Shown: piece after piece, positions 26,476 to 34,167 of the stretch | Numbering within the stretch: position 1 is the first letter of the stretch | Layout of the letters: each line of letters begins with the position of its first letter | Assembly (NCBI RefSeq): GCF_902506605.1 | Contig: NZ_LR733979.1 | Coordinates: forward strand, 259,468-323,467 | Source: Sphingomonas sp. AX6 | GTDB taxonomy: Bacteria; Pseudomonadota; Alphaproteobacteria; Sphingomonadales; Sphingomonadaceae | Reading direction: 5' to 3' | DNA: 64,000 nucleotides | Made by a program: the position numbers and the translations under genes | Notes under the pieces: model-generated | The model's input: only the letters and a program-made list of their open reading frames with translations | Database searches by the model: none | What the model was told of the DNA's origin: nothing

Positions 26476-27096
26476 ATGGCTGGCTTCGCCATGAACCAGA
26501 TCGTTTTTCGCAGCGCCATCGCTGCCGCCCTGCTCGCGCTCGCCGGATGCGGCGATGCCTCCCCCGCCGACAATGCCACTGCCGAAGCCCCGCTTGCCGG
26601 CGCGACGATCGGCGGGCCGTTCACCCTGACCAACCAGGATGGCGAGCGGGTTAGCGACACCGAATTCGCAGGCAAATACCGCGTGATGTATTTCGGCTAT
26701 ACCTATTGCCCCGACATCTGCCCGGTCGATGCCCAGCGGATCGGTGCAGCGGTGCGGTTACTGGAAAAGACCGATCCGGCAATCGCGGAGCGGATCGTAC
26801 CGTTCTTCGTCACGGTCGACCCCCAGCGCGACGGCCCCGCCGAAGTGAAGGCGTTCGTATCTAACTTTCACCCGAGGATGGTCGGGCTGACGGGAACGCC
26901 CGAAGAAATCGCCGCGGTCGCCAAGCGATTTGCTATCTACTACGCTGCCCAGCCGACCAGCGAAGGCGGCGGTTATCTGGTCGATCACCAGCAGCTCTCC
27001 TATCTGATGGGGCCGAACGGAGAGCCGATCGCGCTGTTGCCCGTCGAGGAAAGCCCCGAGGCGATCGCGGCCGAGATCAAGCGCTGGGTGACGTGA
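26476..27096 (+). CDS. SCO1/SenC-family lipoprotein (copper chaperone)
   Basis: 206 residues from ATG 26476. A second ATG at 26491 gives the cleaner lipoprotein signal MNQIVFR with lipobox LAGC, so either start could be used. The copper site is complete: CPDIC (residues 76-80, two Cys) and the distant His in VDHQQLSYL. It is a thioredoxin-fold protein of the periplasm that delivers copper or reduces the Cu-A site of cytochrome oxidase. The start overlap with YcgN (GTGA) indicates one transcript with the two following genes, an unrelated-looking combination. Confidence 0.93.
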   Translation: MAGFAMNQIVFRSAIAAALLALAGCGDASPADNATAEAPLAGATIGGPFTLTNQDGERVSDTEFAGKYRVMYFGYTYCPDICPVDAQRIGAAVRLLEKTDPAIAERIVPFFVTVDPQRDGPAEVKAFVSNFHPRMVGLTGTPEEIAAVAKRFAIYYAAQPTSEGGGYLVDHQQLSYLMGPNGEPIALLPVEESPEAIAAEIKRWVT

Positions 27097-27530
27097 CGAC
27101 CAAGCCGTTCTGGGAAACCACGCCGCTCCACAAGATGGACCGTGCGCAGTGGGAGGCATTGTGCGACGGCTGCGGCAAATGCTGCCTCCACAAGCTGGAA
27201 GATGACGAGACGGGTGAGGTTCATGCGACCAATGTCGCGTGCCGGTTGCTCGACAGCCAGACCGCACTTTGCACCGATTATCGTCATCGCCGAGCGCATG
27301 TGCCCGAATGCGTGCGGCTGACCCCGCAATCGCTGGCCACCATCGCCTGGCTCCCGTCCACCTGTGCCTATCGCCTGTTGGCGGAAGGACAGACGCTCCA
27401 GCCCTGGCATTACCTGATTTCGGGTGACCGGGAGACGGTTCACACTGCCGGGATTTCGACCCGCGGCTGGACGGTGTCCGAAGTCGTGGCGGGAGACCTC
27501 GAACATCATCTGACCGACCGAGTGTTGTGA
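27093..27530 (+). CDS. YcgN-family cysteine-cluster protein (UPF0260)
   Basis: 145 residues from a GTG overlapping the SCO stop. KPFWETTPLHKMDRAQWEALC begins the protein. The cluster CDGCGKCCLHKL and further single Cys at CRLLD, CTDYRHR, CVRLT and CAYRLL mark YcgN/UPF0260, a family likely to bind a metal or iron-sulfur centre. The role is unknown. It is coupled to the metallopeptidase-like gene by a four-base overlap. Confidence 0.9.
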   Translation: MTTKPFWETTPLHKMDRAQWEALCDGCGKCCLHKLEDDETGEVHATNVACRLLDSQTALCTDYRHRRAHVPECVRLTPQSLATIAWLPSTCAYRLLAEGQTLQPWHYLISGDRETVHTAGISTRGWTVSEVVAGDLEHHLTDRVL

Positions 27531-28204
27531 GCGAAGCGCCCGAGATCACCGTCGTTCGCAATCCGCGATCCCGCGGTGCGAAGCTGTCAGTGGACCGGGT
27601 GACCGGCGAGATTCGTCTCACCATTCCGCCGCGCGCATCGGCGCGGTCGGCACTGGCCTGGGCGCAGGGGCAACAGGCGTGGATTGCGGCACAACAATCG
27701 AAACTGCCATGCGCGCAGCCGATCCGCGACGGTAGCCTGTTGACGGTGGACAGCGTGCCGCTGACCGCGCGCATGGTGGATGGGGGGCCGCGCACGCCGC
27801 AGATCGAGGACGGTGCGCTGATCTGTACTGGACCGGAAGCACTGTTTCAGGCGCGCATCTTGCGCTGGCTGCGTCGCGAAGCGTTGCGGCTGTTGAGTGT
27901 GGACACCGCCGAATTCGCAGGCCGCGCGGGTGTCGTCGTCAGCGGTGTGTCGGTGGGCGATCCGCGCGGGCGCTGGGGGAGTTGTTCCTCAACAGGCGCA
28001 ATCCGTTATTCGTGGCGACTGGTGCTCAGCCCCGCCTGGGTCCGCCGCGCGATCGTCGCGCATGAAGTCGCACACCGGGTGCATATGAATCACGGTCGCG
28101 AGTTCCGCGCGCTGGAGGCGGAATTGTCCCACGGAAAGGCGGTGCTGGCGCGCGCCTGGCTACGCGGCAATGGCGTCGCGCTGCACTGGGTGGGGCGGGA
28201 ATAG
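27527..28204 (+). CDS. YgjP-like (DUF45/M48-type) zinc metallopeptidase
   Basis: 225 residues from a GTG overlapping YcgN. The zinc motif HEVAHRVHMNHGREF lies in the C-terminal third (HExxH with a later conserved HGREF that supplies the third ligand). SVGDPRGRWGSCSSTGAIRYSWRL upstream is the DUF45/YgjP signature. The fold is like SprT and wss-type minigluzincins. The natural substrate is unknown. It ends a three-gene coupled run (SCO, YcgN, YgjP). Confidence 0.9.
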   Translation: MSEAPEITVVRNPRSRGAKLSVDRVTGEIRLTIPPRASARSALAWAQGQQAWIAAQQSKLPCAQPIRDGSLLTVDSVPLTARMVDGGPRTPQIEDGALICTGPEALFQARILRWLRREALRLLSVDTAEFAGRAGVVVSGVSVGDPRGRWGSCSSTGAIRYSWRLVLSPAWVRRAIVAHEVAHRVHMNHGREFRALEAELSHGKAVLARAWLRGNGVALHWVGRE

Positions 28205-28229
28205 CCGGGAATGATCCGCGCGATCGGGG

Positions 28230-29426
28230 TCAGACGATCTCGAACAATCCGGCAGCCCCCATGCCGCCTGCGGTACACATCGACACCACCACCCAGCGTA
28301 CGCCGCGCTTCCGTCCCTCGATCAGCGCGTGGCCAACAAGGCGCGTGCCGGTCATGCCGAACGGATGGCCGACCGCGATCGCGCCGCCGTTGACGTTGAG
28401 CTTGTCGGGGTCGATGCCCAGCGTGTCGCGGCAATAAAGCGCCTGGCTCGCAAACGCTTCGTTGATTTCCCACAAGCCGATATCGCCGACTGACAGACCG
28501 GCGCGTGCCAACAATTTGGGCACTGCGAAGACCGGGCCGATGCCCATTTCGTCGGGCGCGCATCCTGCGACCTGAAACCCGCGATAGATGCCCAAAATAT
28601 CCTTGCCCTCGGCCTCTGCCGTCTTGCGGTCCATCAGCAATTGTGCCGATGCGCCGTCCGACAATTGGCTGGCATTGCCCGCGGTGACGTGGCGTCCTTC
28701 GGGGACGAACTGCCCGTCCTTCCACACCGGTTTGAGCGCCGATAGCGCCTCAAGCGTGGTTCCCGCGCGAATGCCTTCGTCCTGGGTGACGGTCACCGTC
28801 TCGGTGCCCGTGCGATTGCCCGCCTTGTCGAACAACGCCTTTTCGACCGTGATCGGGACGATTTCTTGGGCGAACGCGCCGCTGGCCAAACCGGCCTCCG
28901 CGCGTTGCTGGCTCATCGCGCCGAAGGCGTCCTGCGCCTCGCGGCTGATACCATAGCGTTCCGCGACGATCTCTGCGGTCTCGATCATCGGGATATAGGC
29001 GGCAGGCTCCTTCGCCAGCACCGCTTGCGACGGCGCGCGCGGTGCGTCCTTGGTCACGGTCAGGCTGATCGATTCCTGGCCGCCCGCGAGCGCGACTTCG
29101 ATTTCGTCGCACATGATCGATCGCGCCGCCAGCGCCACGGCGTTCAACCCCGACCCGCATTTGCGGTCGAGCGTGAAGGCGGGGATCGACTGCGGCAATC
29201 CGGCGGCGAAGATCGCCATGCGCCCGGCATTGGCCCCGGTCGCGCCCCATTGGTTGCCCACGCCCCAGAACACGTCGTCGATCCGCGCGGGGTCGATGCC
29301 TGCCCGCTCGACCACCGCATTCATCACATGGCCGCCAAGGATCGGCGCTTCGGTCGCGTTGAACGCGCCGCGATAGGCCTTGCCGATGGCGGTGCGAGCA
29401 GTGGCGACGATGGCGGCTTCGCGCAT
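28230..29426 (-). CDS. Acetyl-CoA acyltransferase (thiolase)
   Basis: 398 residues from ATG 29424-29426. An upstream ATG adds 21 residues with no family match. The nucleophilic Cys lies in DRKCGSGLNAV at about residue 90. HPFGMTGTR carries the catalytic His and MCTAGGMGAAGLF the second Cys, the full thiolase set. It probably cleaves beta-ketoacyl-CoA in fatty-acid breakdown, like FadA or PcaF; the lysine/acid specificity cannot be told. It is the last gene of the leftward run with the crotonase and the unusual operon. Confidence 0.93.
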   Translation of the reverse strand: MREAAIVATARTAIGKAYRGAFNATEAPILGGHVMNAVVERAGIDPARIDDVFWGVGNQWGATGANAGRMAIFAAGLPQSIPAFTLDRKCGSGLNAVALAARSIMCDEIEVALAGGQESISLTVTKDAPRAPSQAVLAKEPAAYIPMIETAEIVAERYGISREAQDAFGAMSQQRAEAGLASGAFAQEIVPITVEKALFDKAGNRTGTETVTVTQDEGIRAGTTLEALSALKPVWKDGQFVPEGRHVTAGNASQLSDGASAQLLMDRKTAEAEGKDILGIYRGFQVAGCAPDEMGIGPVFAVPKLLARAGLSVGDIGLWEINEAFASQALYCRDTLGIDPDKLNVNGGAIAVGHPFGMTGTRLVGHALIEGRKRGVRWVVVSMCTAGGMGAAGLFEIV

Positions 29427-29504
29427 GGGATCGTTCCTTTGCGGTTTCGGGTATTGCCCAATCCCTAGAGAATTCGCCACCGATCGCAAAGTTGGAAGAT
29501 CGGG

Positions 29505-30290
29505 TCAGTCGGTGAACACCGCCTTGCGCTTTGCCATGCCGGCCATCACCGCTTCGACCTGATTGGGCTGGCGGATCACCTTCGACTGTTCGTCGCTTTC
29601 GGCCAGAAGGATCGATTTTCCGTCACTTTCGGCGACCAGATTGGCCAGTCGCTTGGCCGCGCGGATCGCCTGCGGAGAGCGTTCGGCAATCTCGCGCGCC
29701 AGGCTCATCGCATGGGCGTGGGGGTCGTCATTCACATGCGTGATAAAGCCGTATTCGGCCGCATCCGCTGTATCGAATTCGCGCGCAGTATAGGTCAGTT
29801 CCCGCAGGACATCGTCGCGCACCAACCCGCGCCACAGCGCATAGCCCGCCATATCTGGGACCAGCCCCCATTTCATCTCCATGATCGCAAAGCGCGTTTC
29901 CGGTGCGGCAATGCGGATGTCTGCGCCTGACATGATCTGAAACCCGCCGCCGAACGCGATGCCCCTGACGGCTGCAATGACCGGCACCGGCAGCGTGCGC
30001 CATCCCCAGGCGACCTGCTGGACGATGTTGGCGTCGCCCCAGGGGCGATGGTCGAGGTCGATGCCCGATCCGCCACTTGCCATCGCCGCCATGTCCAGGC
30101 CGGCGCAGAATGCACGGCCTTCGCCCGACAGCACCACGCAGCGCAGGCCTGGCGTCTCCGCCAGCCGGTCGATCGCGGCGACGATGCCGTCGAACATCGG
30201 GCGGTCGAGCGCATTGAGCTTGTCCGAACGGTTGAGGCGCACATCGGCGACGCCATCGGTGATCTCGATCGTGACGCGGTCTTCGCTCAC
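29505..30290 (-). CDS. Crotonase/enoyl-CoA hydratase family protein
   Basis: 261 residues from GTG 30288-30290, with GGGAGAG seven bases upstream. The oxyanion-hole segments SGEGRAFCAGLDM and AVRGIAFGGGFQIM are clear. The glutamate pair of classical hydratases is not present in the second block (MSGADIRIA), which resembles the isomerase or hydrolase branch. It probably acts on an acyl-CoA together with the thiolase 78 bases downstream. The reaction is not fixed by sequence. It begins 37 bases after the stop of the winged-helix regulator. Confidence 0.88.
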   Translation of the reverse strand: MSEDRVTIEITDGVADVRLNRSDKLNALDRPMFDGIVAAIDRLAETPGLRCVVLSGEGRAFCAGLDMAAMASGGSGIDLDHRPWGDANIVQQVAWGWRTLPVPVIAAVRGIAFGGGFQIMSGADIRIAAPETRFAIMEMKWGLVPDMAGYALWRGLVRDDVLRELTYTAREFDTADAAEYGFITHVNDDPHAHAMSLAREIAERSPQAIRAAKRLANLVAESDGKSILLAESDEQSKVIRQPNQVEAVMAGMAKRKAVFTD

Positions 30291-30327
30291 CTGATGCTCT
30301 CCCTGAATATCTGTGGCGAGCCTATCG

Positions 30328-30963
30328 TCATCCGGGGGCGAGGCGATAGCCCTTTCCGCGTTCGCTGAGCAGCATCGGATGCGGCTGCCCGCGATCGAGC
30401 TTGGCGCGCAGGCGCGAGACATGGACCTGAACGACATTGGTGCCGGGGTCGATCCGCAGTCCCCACACGGCATCCAGCAGCGCGCCGCGGCTGACGACCT
30501 GGTCTGCGCGTTCGGCGAGGTGGACGAGTAACGCATATTCGCGCGGCAACAGGTCGATCGGCCGCCCGGCGCGTTGGGCGCTGCGCTGAATGCGGTCGAT
30601 GACGAGATCGCCGACGCCGATCCGGTTTGTGGGCGCGCGGACGGCAGCGGCAAGGCGGGCGGCGATTTCCTCCGGTCCCGCGCGGCCATCTACGGCGTCG
30701 TCGGCACCGGCATCGATCGCGAGCGCCACCATCGCGCTGCCACCCATCGCGCGGAGCACGATCGGCCCGCGCCAGCCGCGACCACGGATGGTATCGACCA
30801 GCTCGCGGGCAGGTCCGATCTGCATGCGCCAATCGACGAACAGTGCAGCCAGCCCGCGCCAGTCGGCGGCATCGAACGACACCAGGCTTAATCCGCGCGC
30901 CGACGCTGCGGCGTCGAGTCCGGCCAGATTCACGTTGGTTGCGACGATCTTCCCCACCAGCAC
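30328..30963 (-). CDS. Orphan winged-helix response-regulator-like protein with degenerate receiver
   Basis: 211 residues from GTG 30961-30963; a second GTG is at 30957. The C-terminal half (about 120-211) is an OmpR/PhoB winged helix: LPREYALLVHLAERADQVVSR, NVVQVHVSRLRAKLD, then a GKGYRL wing. Residues 1-110 look like a receiver fold, with Asp44 of LFVDWRM in the phosphoacceptor position. The usual N-terminal acidic pair is absent, and the switch Lys after GADDAVDG is replaced. No histidine kinase is nearby. It may work without phosphorylation or by peptide or protein contact. It follows the cupin/HEAT gene by four bases. Confidence 0.78.
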   Translation of the reverse strand: MLVGKIVATNVNLAGLDAAASARGLSLVSFDAADWRGLAALFVDWRMQIGPARELVDTIRGRGWRGPIVLRAMGGSAMVALAIDAGADDAVDGRAGPEEIAARLAAAVRAPTNRIGVGDLVIDRIQRSAQRAGRPIDLLPREYALLVHLAERADQVVSRGALLDAVWGLRIDPGTNVVQVHVSRLRAKLDRGQPHPMLLSERGKGYRLAPG

Positions 30964-30967
30964 AATC

Positions 30968-31909
30968 TTATCGTGCGAGGTGAAGGCTTGCCGACCGATC
31001 GGTCCGGTTCGGAGGCGATTGCGCGAGGCCATCCAGCCGGACCGCCGCTGCGAGCGCGATCCGACGCGCCGGATCGGCAGTCGCCCGTTCGAGGATCGGG
31101 ATCGCCGCATCCGGGTCGGCGCGGAACAAGGCGTCGATCGCGGTCAGCCGCATCCGCTCGCACGGGTGGCGCAATGCAAAGCGCGCCGCCAGATCGATGC
31201 CGTTGCCGTCACCGAACCGTGTGCCGAGCGCCAGCAACGCTTCGCCGGGAGTCGTCGTCAGGATCGCATCGACCGTGCCCGCCTGCAGGTCGTAGCGATA
31301 CTGATCGGTCCAGGGCTGCGCCGGGTCATGCCCCAATATGTTGAGCGACACCGAAAACGCATCGGGCGGAGCCTGCGAATGCACGTCGCGGCGCATCCGG
31401 TAGAGCATCAGCTTGCCCGGCCCCAACCGGCTGCGTTCGATGAATCGCAACCCGGCATCCTCGCCGACGCAACCTTGGACGCGTGCGGGATCGACTTCGT
31501 AATAATCGCTCCAGTATCCGGGGCCGAGATAACCATAGGTCAGGAACGGAAAATTATGGTCGTGCGGTAGGCCGTAGAAGAATGCTGCCGCGCCGCTCGC
31601 GACGAAGGCGGGATCGTGCTCGCTGGGCCAGAAATTGGCGCGGACAACGAACCGCCCATCGGCGGGCCGGAGCAGAAACACCTGCGCGCCATAATCATTG
31701 CCCCGCGCTTGCCCATCGCATCGCTGCGCGAGTTCGGCGATCGCCAGATCGGCGAGGAAGCGGGGATTGCGCCCAAGCCGCGCGAGCGCCGGGCCAAGCG
31801 AGGCGAACGCATCCTCGTCGCGCACGTCGATCCGGCTGTCGTCGAGGATCGCGAACAAATCATCGAGCGTGATCGCATCGCCACTACCGGGATCGATCGT
31901 CCGCGGCAT
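30968..31909 (-). CDS. Cupin-like protein with HEAT-type C-terminus (unknown, protein A)
   Basis: 313 residues; I do not recognise a named family. From about residue 70 to 195 the sequence looks like a cupin/double-stranded beta-helix barrel: HDH at 116-118 in YGLPHDHNF, Glu138 after the GYLGPGYWSDYYE stretch, and a second His177 and Asn190 in RRDVHSQ...SLNIL. That set of His, His, Glu, His is the kind that binds Fe(II) or another metal in dioxygenases. Residues about 245-305 (RHPCERMRLTAIDALFRADPDAA, then a DP-containing repeat) resemble HEAT or armadillo helices. It shares its first base region with gene B's stop (TGATG). Enzyme activity is inferred from the motif only. Confidence 0.65.
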   Translation of the reverse strand: MPRTIDPGSGDAITLDDLFAILDDSRIDVRDEDAFASLGPALARLGRNPRFLADLAIAELAQRCDGQARGNDYGAQVFLLRPADGRFVVRANFWPSEHDPAFVASGAAAFFYGLPHDHNFPFLTYGYLGPGYWSDYYEVDPARVQGCVGEDAGLRFIERSRLGPGKLMLYRMRRDVHSQAPPDAFSVSLNILGHDPAQPWTDQYRYDLQAGTVDAILTTTPGEALLALGTRFGDGNGIDLAARFALRHPCERMRLTAIDALFRADPDAAIPILERATADPARRIALAAAVRLDGLAQSPPNRTDRSASLHLAR

Positions 31910-32883
31910 CAGGCGTGCGCCGCCCGCGCGGCTGCGACCTGAACCAGCGTCGCACCGGCAAGCGTGCGAATATCGTCGTTCGGATCACTTGCCGCCATTT
32001 CAGTTAGCCGCGTGACCGCGGACTCCGCGTCGCTCGCCAGCCATTGACGCATCGCGTCCCACCGCACGAAAAAGGCCGGGTCGCGGCTCGCCGCATCGAA
32101 GGCCGGGCCGCAATCGCCGCGCCCGTTCGCGCGCAGCAAGGTCAGCAGCATCTGGCTGCGCGCCGCGCGTTCGTCGAGCGTCGCGCCGCGGCGTGCGCGC
32201 CCGTCGTGGCGATCATATTCGCGCATTACCGGTGCGGCACCGATGCGCAGCGTCGCGGTGAGCGTCACCACATCGCGTGCCGCATTGGTGATCAGCATCG
32301 CATCGCTGCGCCCGTCGATGCGCAGCACCACCCCGTCGTCCAGCGCAAGCCGCGGCAGCGGGTGTGCCGGGCCAGCCGTTGCGAGCGTGAAGTCCCCGGC
32401 GACCTGTTCCGCCCGCCACCGACGCAGCGTGGCACCGCCGCCAACATGGACGCGCATGATCGACAGCCGACCCGGCACGACGATCGTCGTTGCGGGTTTG
32501 CTGCGCCGCAACGCCGCCGCCGACAGCAAGGTCGCGGTGAGCGAGCCGGTCGGGCAGTCGTGGATCCGCGCGCTGGTGCGAAGCGCGTCGCGGCTGACCT
32601 TGAACGGCGGATCGAACAGCGGATCGGCGGCCAGTGCGTCGATCAACGGCGCGAAGATGGCAGCCACCCATGCCCGATCGGCCAGCAGCCGTGCCGCATG
32701 GGTAGCGGCGGTTTCCACGTCCGCCACCCCGTCCCATGCATCGCGCAACCGCCGGATGGGATCGCCGTCGCGCCACGCCTGTGCGATGCGATGGTTCGGC
32801 GCGCGCGCGGCGACGATGGCGTCCCGCAATCGGTTGCTGACGGGCGGCACCACGGGCGCCTCAGCTATTCGGTTGGGTCTCAT
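31909..32883 (-). CDS. Unknown protein related to protein A, degenerate barrel plus HEAT-type C-terminus (protein B)
   Basis: 324 residues from ATG 32881-32883; I recognise no family. Residues about 130-215 resemble the barrel of protein A (RLSIMRVHVGGGATLRRWRAEQ and TNAARDVVTLTATL) but lack the HxH metal pair. The C-terminus at about 255-318 (FDAASRDPAFFVRWDAMRQWLASDAESA and a following DP repeat) parallels protein A's HEAT-like end. Residues 1-100 are helical, with RIAQAWRDG and AWVAAIFAPL. It overlaps the peptide gene by 23 bases and has no ribosome-binding site of its own, so translation is probably coupled. A catalytic/structural heteropair with A is inferred. Confidence 0.65.
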   Translation of the reverse strand: MRPNRIAEAPVVPPVSNRLRDAIVAARAPNHRIAQAWRDGDPIRRLRDAWDGVADVETAATHAARLLADRAWVAAIFAPLIDALAADPLFDPPFKVSRDALRTSARIHDCPTGSLTATLLSAAALRRSKPATTIVVPGRLSIMRVHVGGGATLRRWRAEQVAGDFTLATAGPAHPLPRLALDDGVVLRIDGRSDAMLITNAARDVVTLTATLRIGAAPVMREYDRHDGRARRGATLDERAARSQMLLTLLRANGRGDCGPAFDAASRDPAFFVRWDAMRQWLASDAESAVTRLTEMAASDPNDDIRTLAGATLVQVAAARAAHA

Positions 32884-33016
32884 AGATGATCGTGACCACT
32901 GCGATCACCATCTCGAAAATGTCGTCGCCCGATATTTCCGCCACGCGCAACGCGGTGGAGGTCGCGATCTGGGTCGGCAACTCGGCGATTTGGGCGAGGT
33001 CGAGCGTGAACTTCAT
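32861..33016 (-). CDS. 51-residue peptide, possible precursor or partner of proteins A and B
   Basis: 51 residues from ATG 33014-33016, with a good AAGGGAG eight bases upstream, the best ribosome-binding site of the operon. Residues 1-30 (KFTLDLAQI...EISG) look helical and amphipathic. DD at 31-32 marks a break. Residues 34-45 (FEMVIAVVTIIY) are very rich in Val and Ile, and the end is ETQPNS. There are no Cys. This layout, an acidic polar leader followed by a hydrophobic end, resembles ribosomally made, modified peptides, but no transporter or protease gene is nearby. It may instead be a structural small subunit. The family is unknown. Confidence 0.6.
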   Translation of the reverse strand: MKFTLDLAQIAELPTQIATSTALRVAEISGDDIFEMVIAVVTIIYETQPNS

Positions 33017-33182
33017 CGCGGTGTCTCCCTTGTCAGGTGCCGGCATCGTGGGCGGGCACCGACAGCCTAACGGGGGCAACGACCGCAATCCGAGTTACAA
33101 CGATGTAATTTTCGATCTTCGCTCTCCTTCCTGCAGCGACGATTGCCCGTGGCCCCGCGCTTCGTGTAGGCGCTCGTCCATC

Positions 33183-33644
33183 ATGTCGGATGCCAGCCCT
33201 GCCAAAGCCGTCGGATTCACCGGCCCGATCGACCCGCAGCGATTTTTCGCCGCGCGGCTGGGTGGGCATGTCGGTGCGCTCGGGATGCGCTATCACGCGC
33301 ATGGCGAAGACTGGATCGAACTGGCGCTGCCCTATGCCGACAAGCTGATCGGCGATCCTGAAACCGGGGTGATGGCGTCGGGGGCGATTCTGGCGCTGAT
33401 GGACATGGCGTGCGGATCGTCGATCTGGCTGGCGCGCAAGATGTTCGTGCCGCAGGCGACGCTGGACCTGCGGATCGATTATCTTCGCCCCGCAACGCCC
33501 GGCGAGACCGTCATCGGGCGCGCCGAATGCTACCGCGTGACGCGCAGCATCGCGTTCGTCCGCGGCCAGGCACATGACGGCGACCCGAGCGATCCGCTGG
33601 CCCAGGTTGCCGCCACCTTCATGTTTACCGGTGCACCGACATGA
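33183..33644 (+). CDS. PaaI-type hotdog thioesterase
   Basis: 153 residues from ATG 33183; a longer frame exists but lies over the divergent peptide promoter. The hotdog core is GVMASGAILALMDMACGSSIW, with the conserved Asp of ALMDMACG. DLRIDYLRPATPGETVIGRAE follows, as in PaaI and EntH relatives. It probably cleaves an aryl- or acyl-CoA. It is divergent from the peptide operon and overlaps a second thioesterase by four bases. Confidence 0.87.
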   Translation: MSDASPAKAVGFTGPIDPQRFFAARLGGHVGALGMRYHAHGEDWIELALPYADKLIGDPETGVMASGAILALMDMACGSSIWLARKMFVPQATLDLRIDYLRPATPGETVIGRAECYRVTRSIAFVRGQAHDGDPSDPLAQVAATFMFTGAPT

Positions 33645-34021
33645 GCCTGCCGCCCTATGCCGAATTCCTGGGAGTGACAGTCGAGCGGTCGGACGACGGC
33701 CAGCCGCCGGTGCTGGTCATGCCGTTTTCCTCCGATGTTCCGGGGCGCCCCGGCTTCCTGCATGGTGGGGCGATCGGCGGTCTGCTCGAAATGGCGGCGA
33801 TCGTCGCGCTCTGGCATGCGCTGGACGACGAGGATGCGCGCGGCAAGCCGATCGGCGTGACGGTCGATTACATGCGCGGCGGACGCGAATTGCCAACGCG
33901 TGCGAAAGGGACGGTCACCCGGCTGGGTAGCCGGATCGCCAATGTCGAGGCGGTGGCGTGGCAGGATGATGCGACAAAGCCCATCGCGTCGGCGCGGATG
34001 AATTACCTGCTGACACGATAG
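33641..34021 (+). CDS. PaaI-type hotdog thioesterase, second copy
   Basis: 126 residues from ATG 33641. GRPGFLHGGAIGGLLEMAAI is the active-site loop (HGGAxxxLLE pattern), and VTVDYMRGGRELPTRAKGTV the usual second block. The gene is coupled to the preceding thioesterase (ATGA). Tandem hotdog genes often form one heteromeric enzyme, which may be so here. The substrate is unknown. Confidence 0.88.
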   Translation: MSLPPYAEFLGVTVERSDDGQPPVLVMPFSSDVPGRPGFLHGGAIGGLLEMAAIVALWHALDDEDARGKPIGVTVDYMRGGRELPTRAKGTVTRLGSRIANVEAVAWQDDATKPIASARMNYLLTR

Positions 34022-34046
34022 GGGACCACAGGGACTAACCATCACC

Positions 34047-34160
34047 CCGTTCGTGCTGAGTAGCGCCGAAGGCACGTATCGAAGCACTGTTCTTCTGTCT
34101 TCCTTTCCGCCCAGCGGCACGAAGAAAAGGACAGTGCTTCGACAAGCTCAGCACGAACGG
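34047..34160. repeat. Dispersed palindrome (TTCGTGCTGAG family), copy 1
   Basis: The outer arms CCGTTCGTGCTGAG (34047-34060) and CTCAGCACGAACGG (34147-34160) match perfectly. Inner arms CGAAGCACTGT and ACAGTGCTTCG extend the pairing around a variable core. A close relative is at 52257-52340. It lies between two convergent genes (thioesterase and PQQ dehydrogenase) and probably ends transcription or stabilises both messages. Confidence 0.85.
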
Positions 34161-34167
34161 TTAGGGA

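Noticed and set aside
34047..34160. CRISPR repeats
   Set aside because: Repeats are isolated palindromes at gene ends without regular spacers; no cas genes are in the window.
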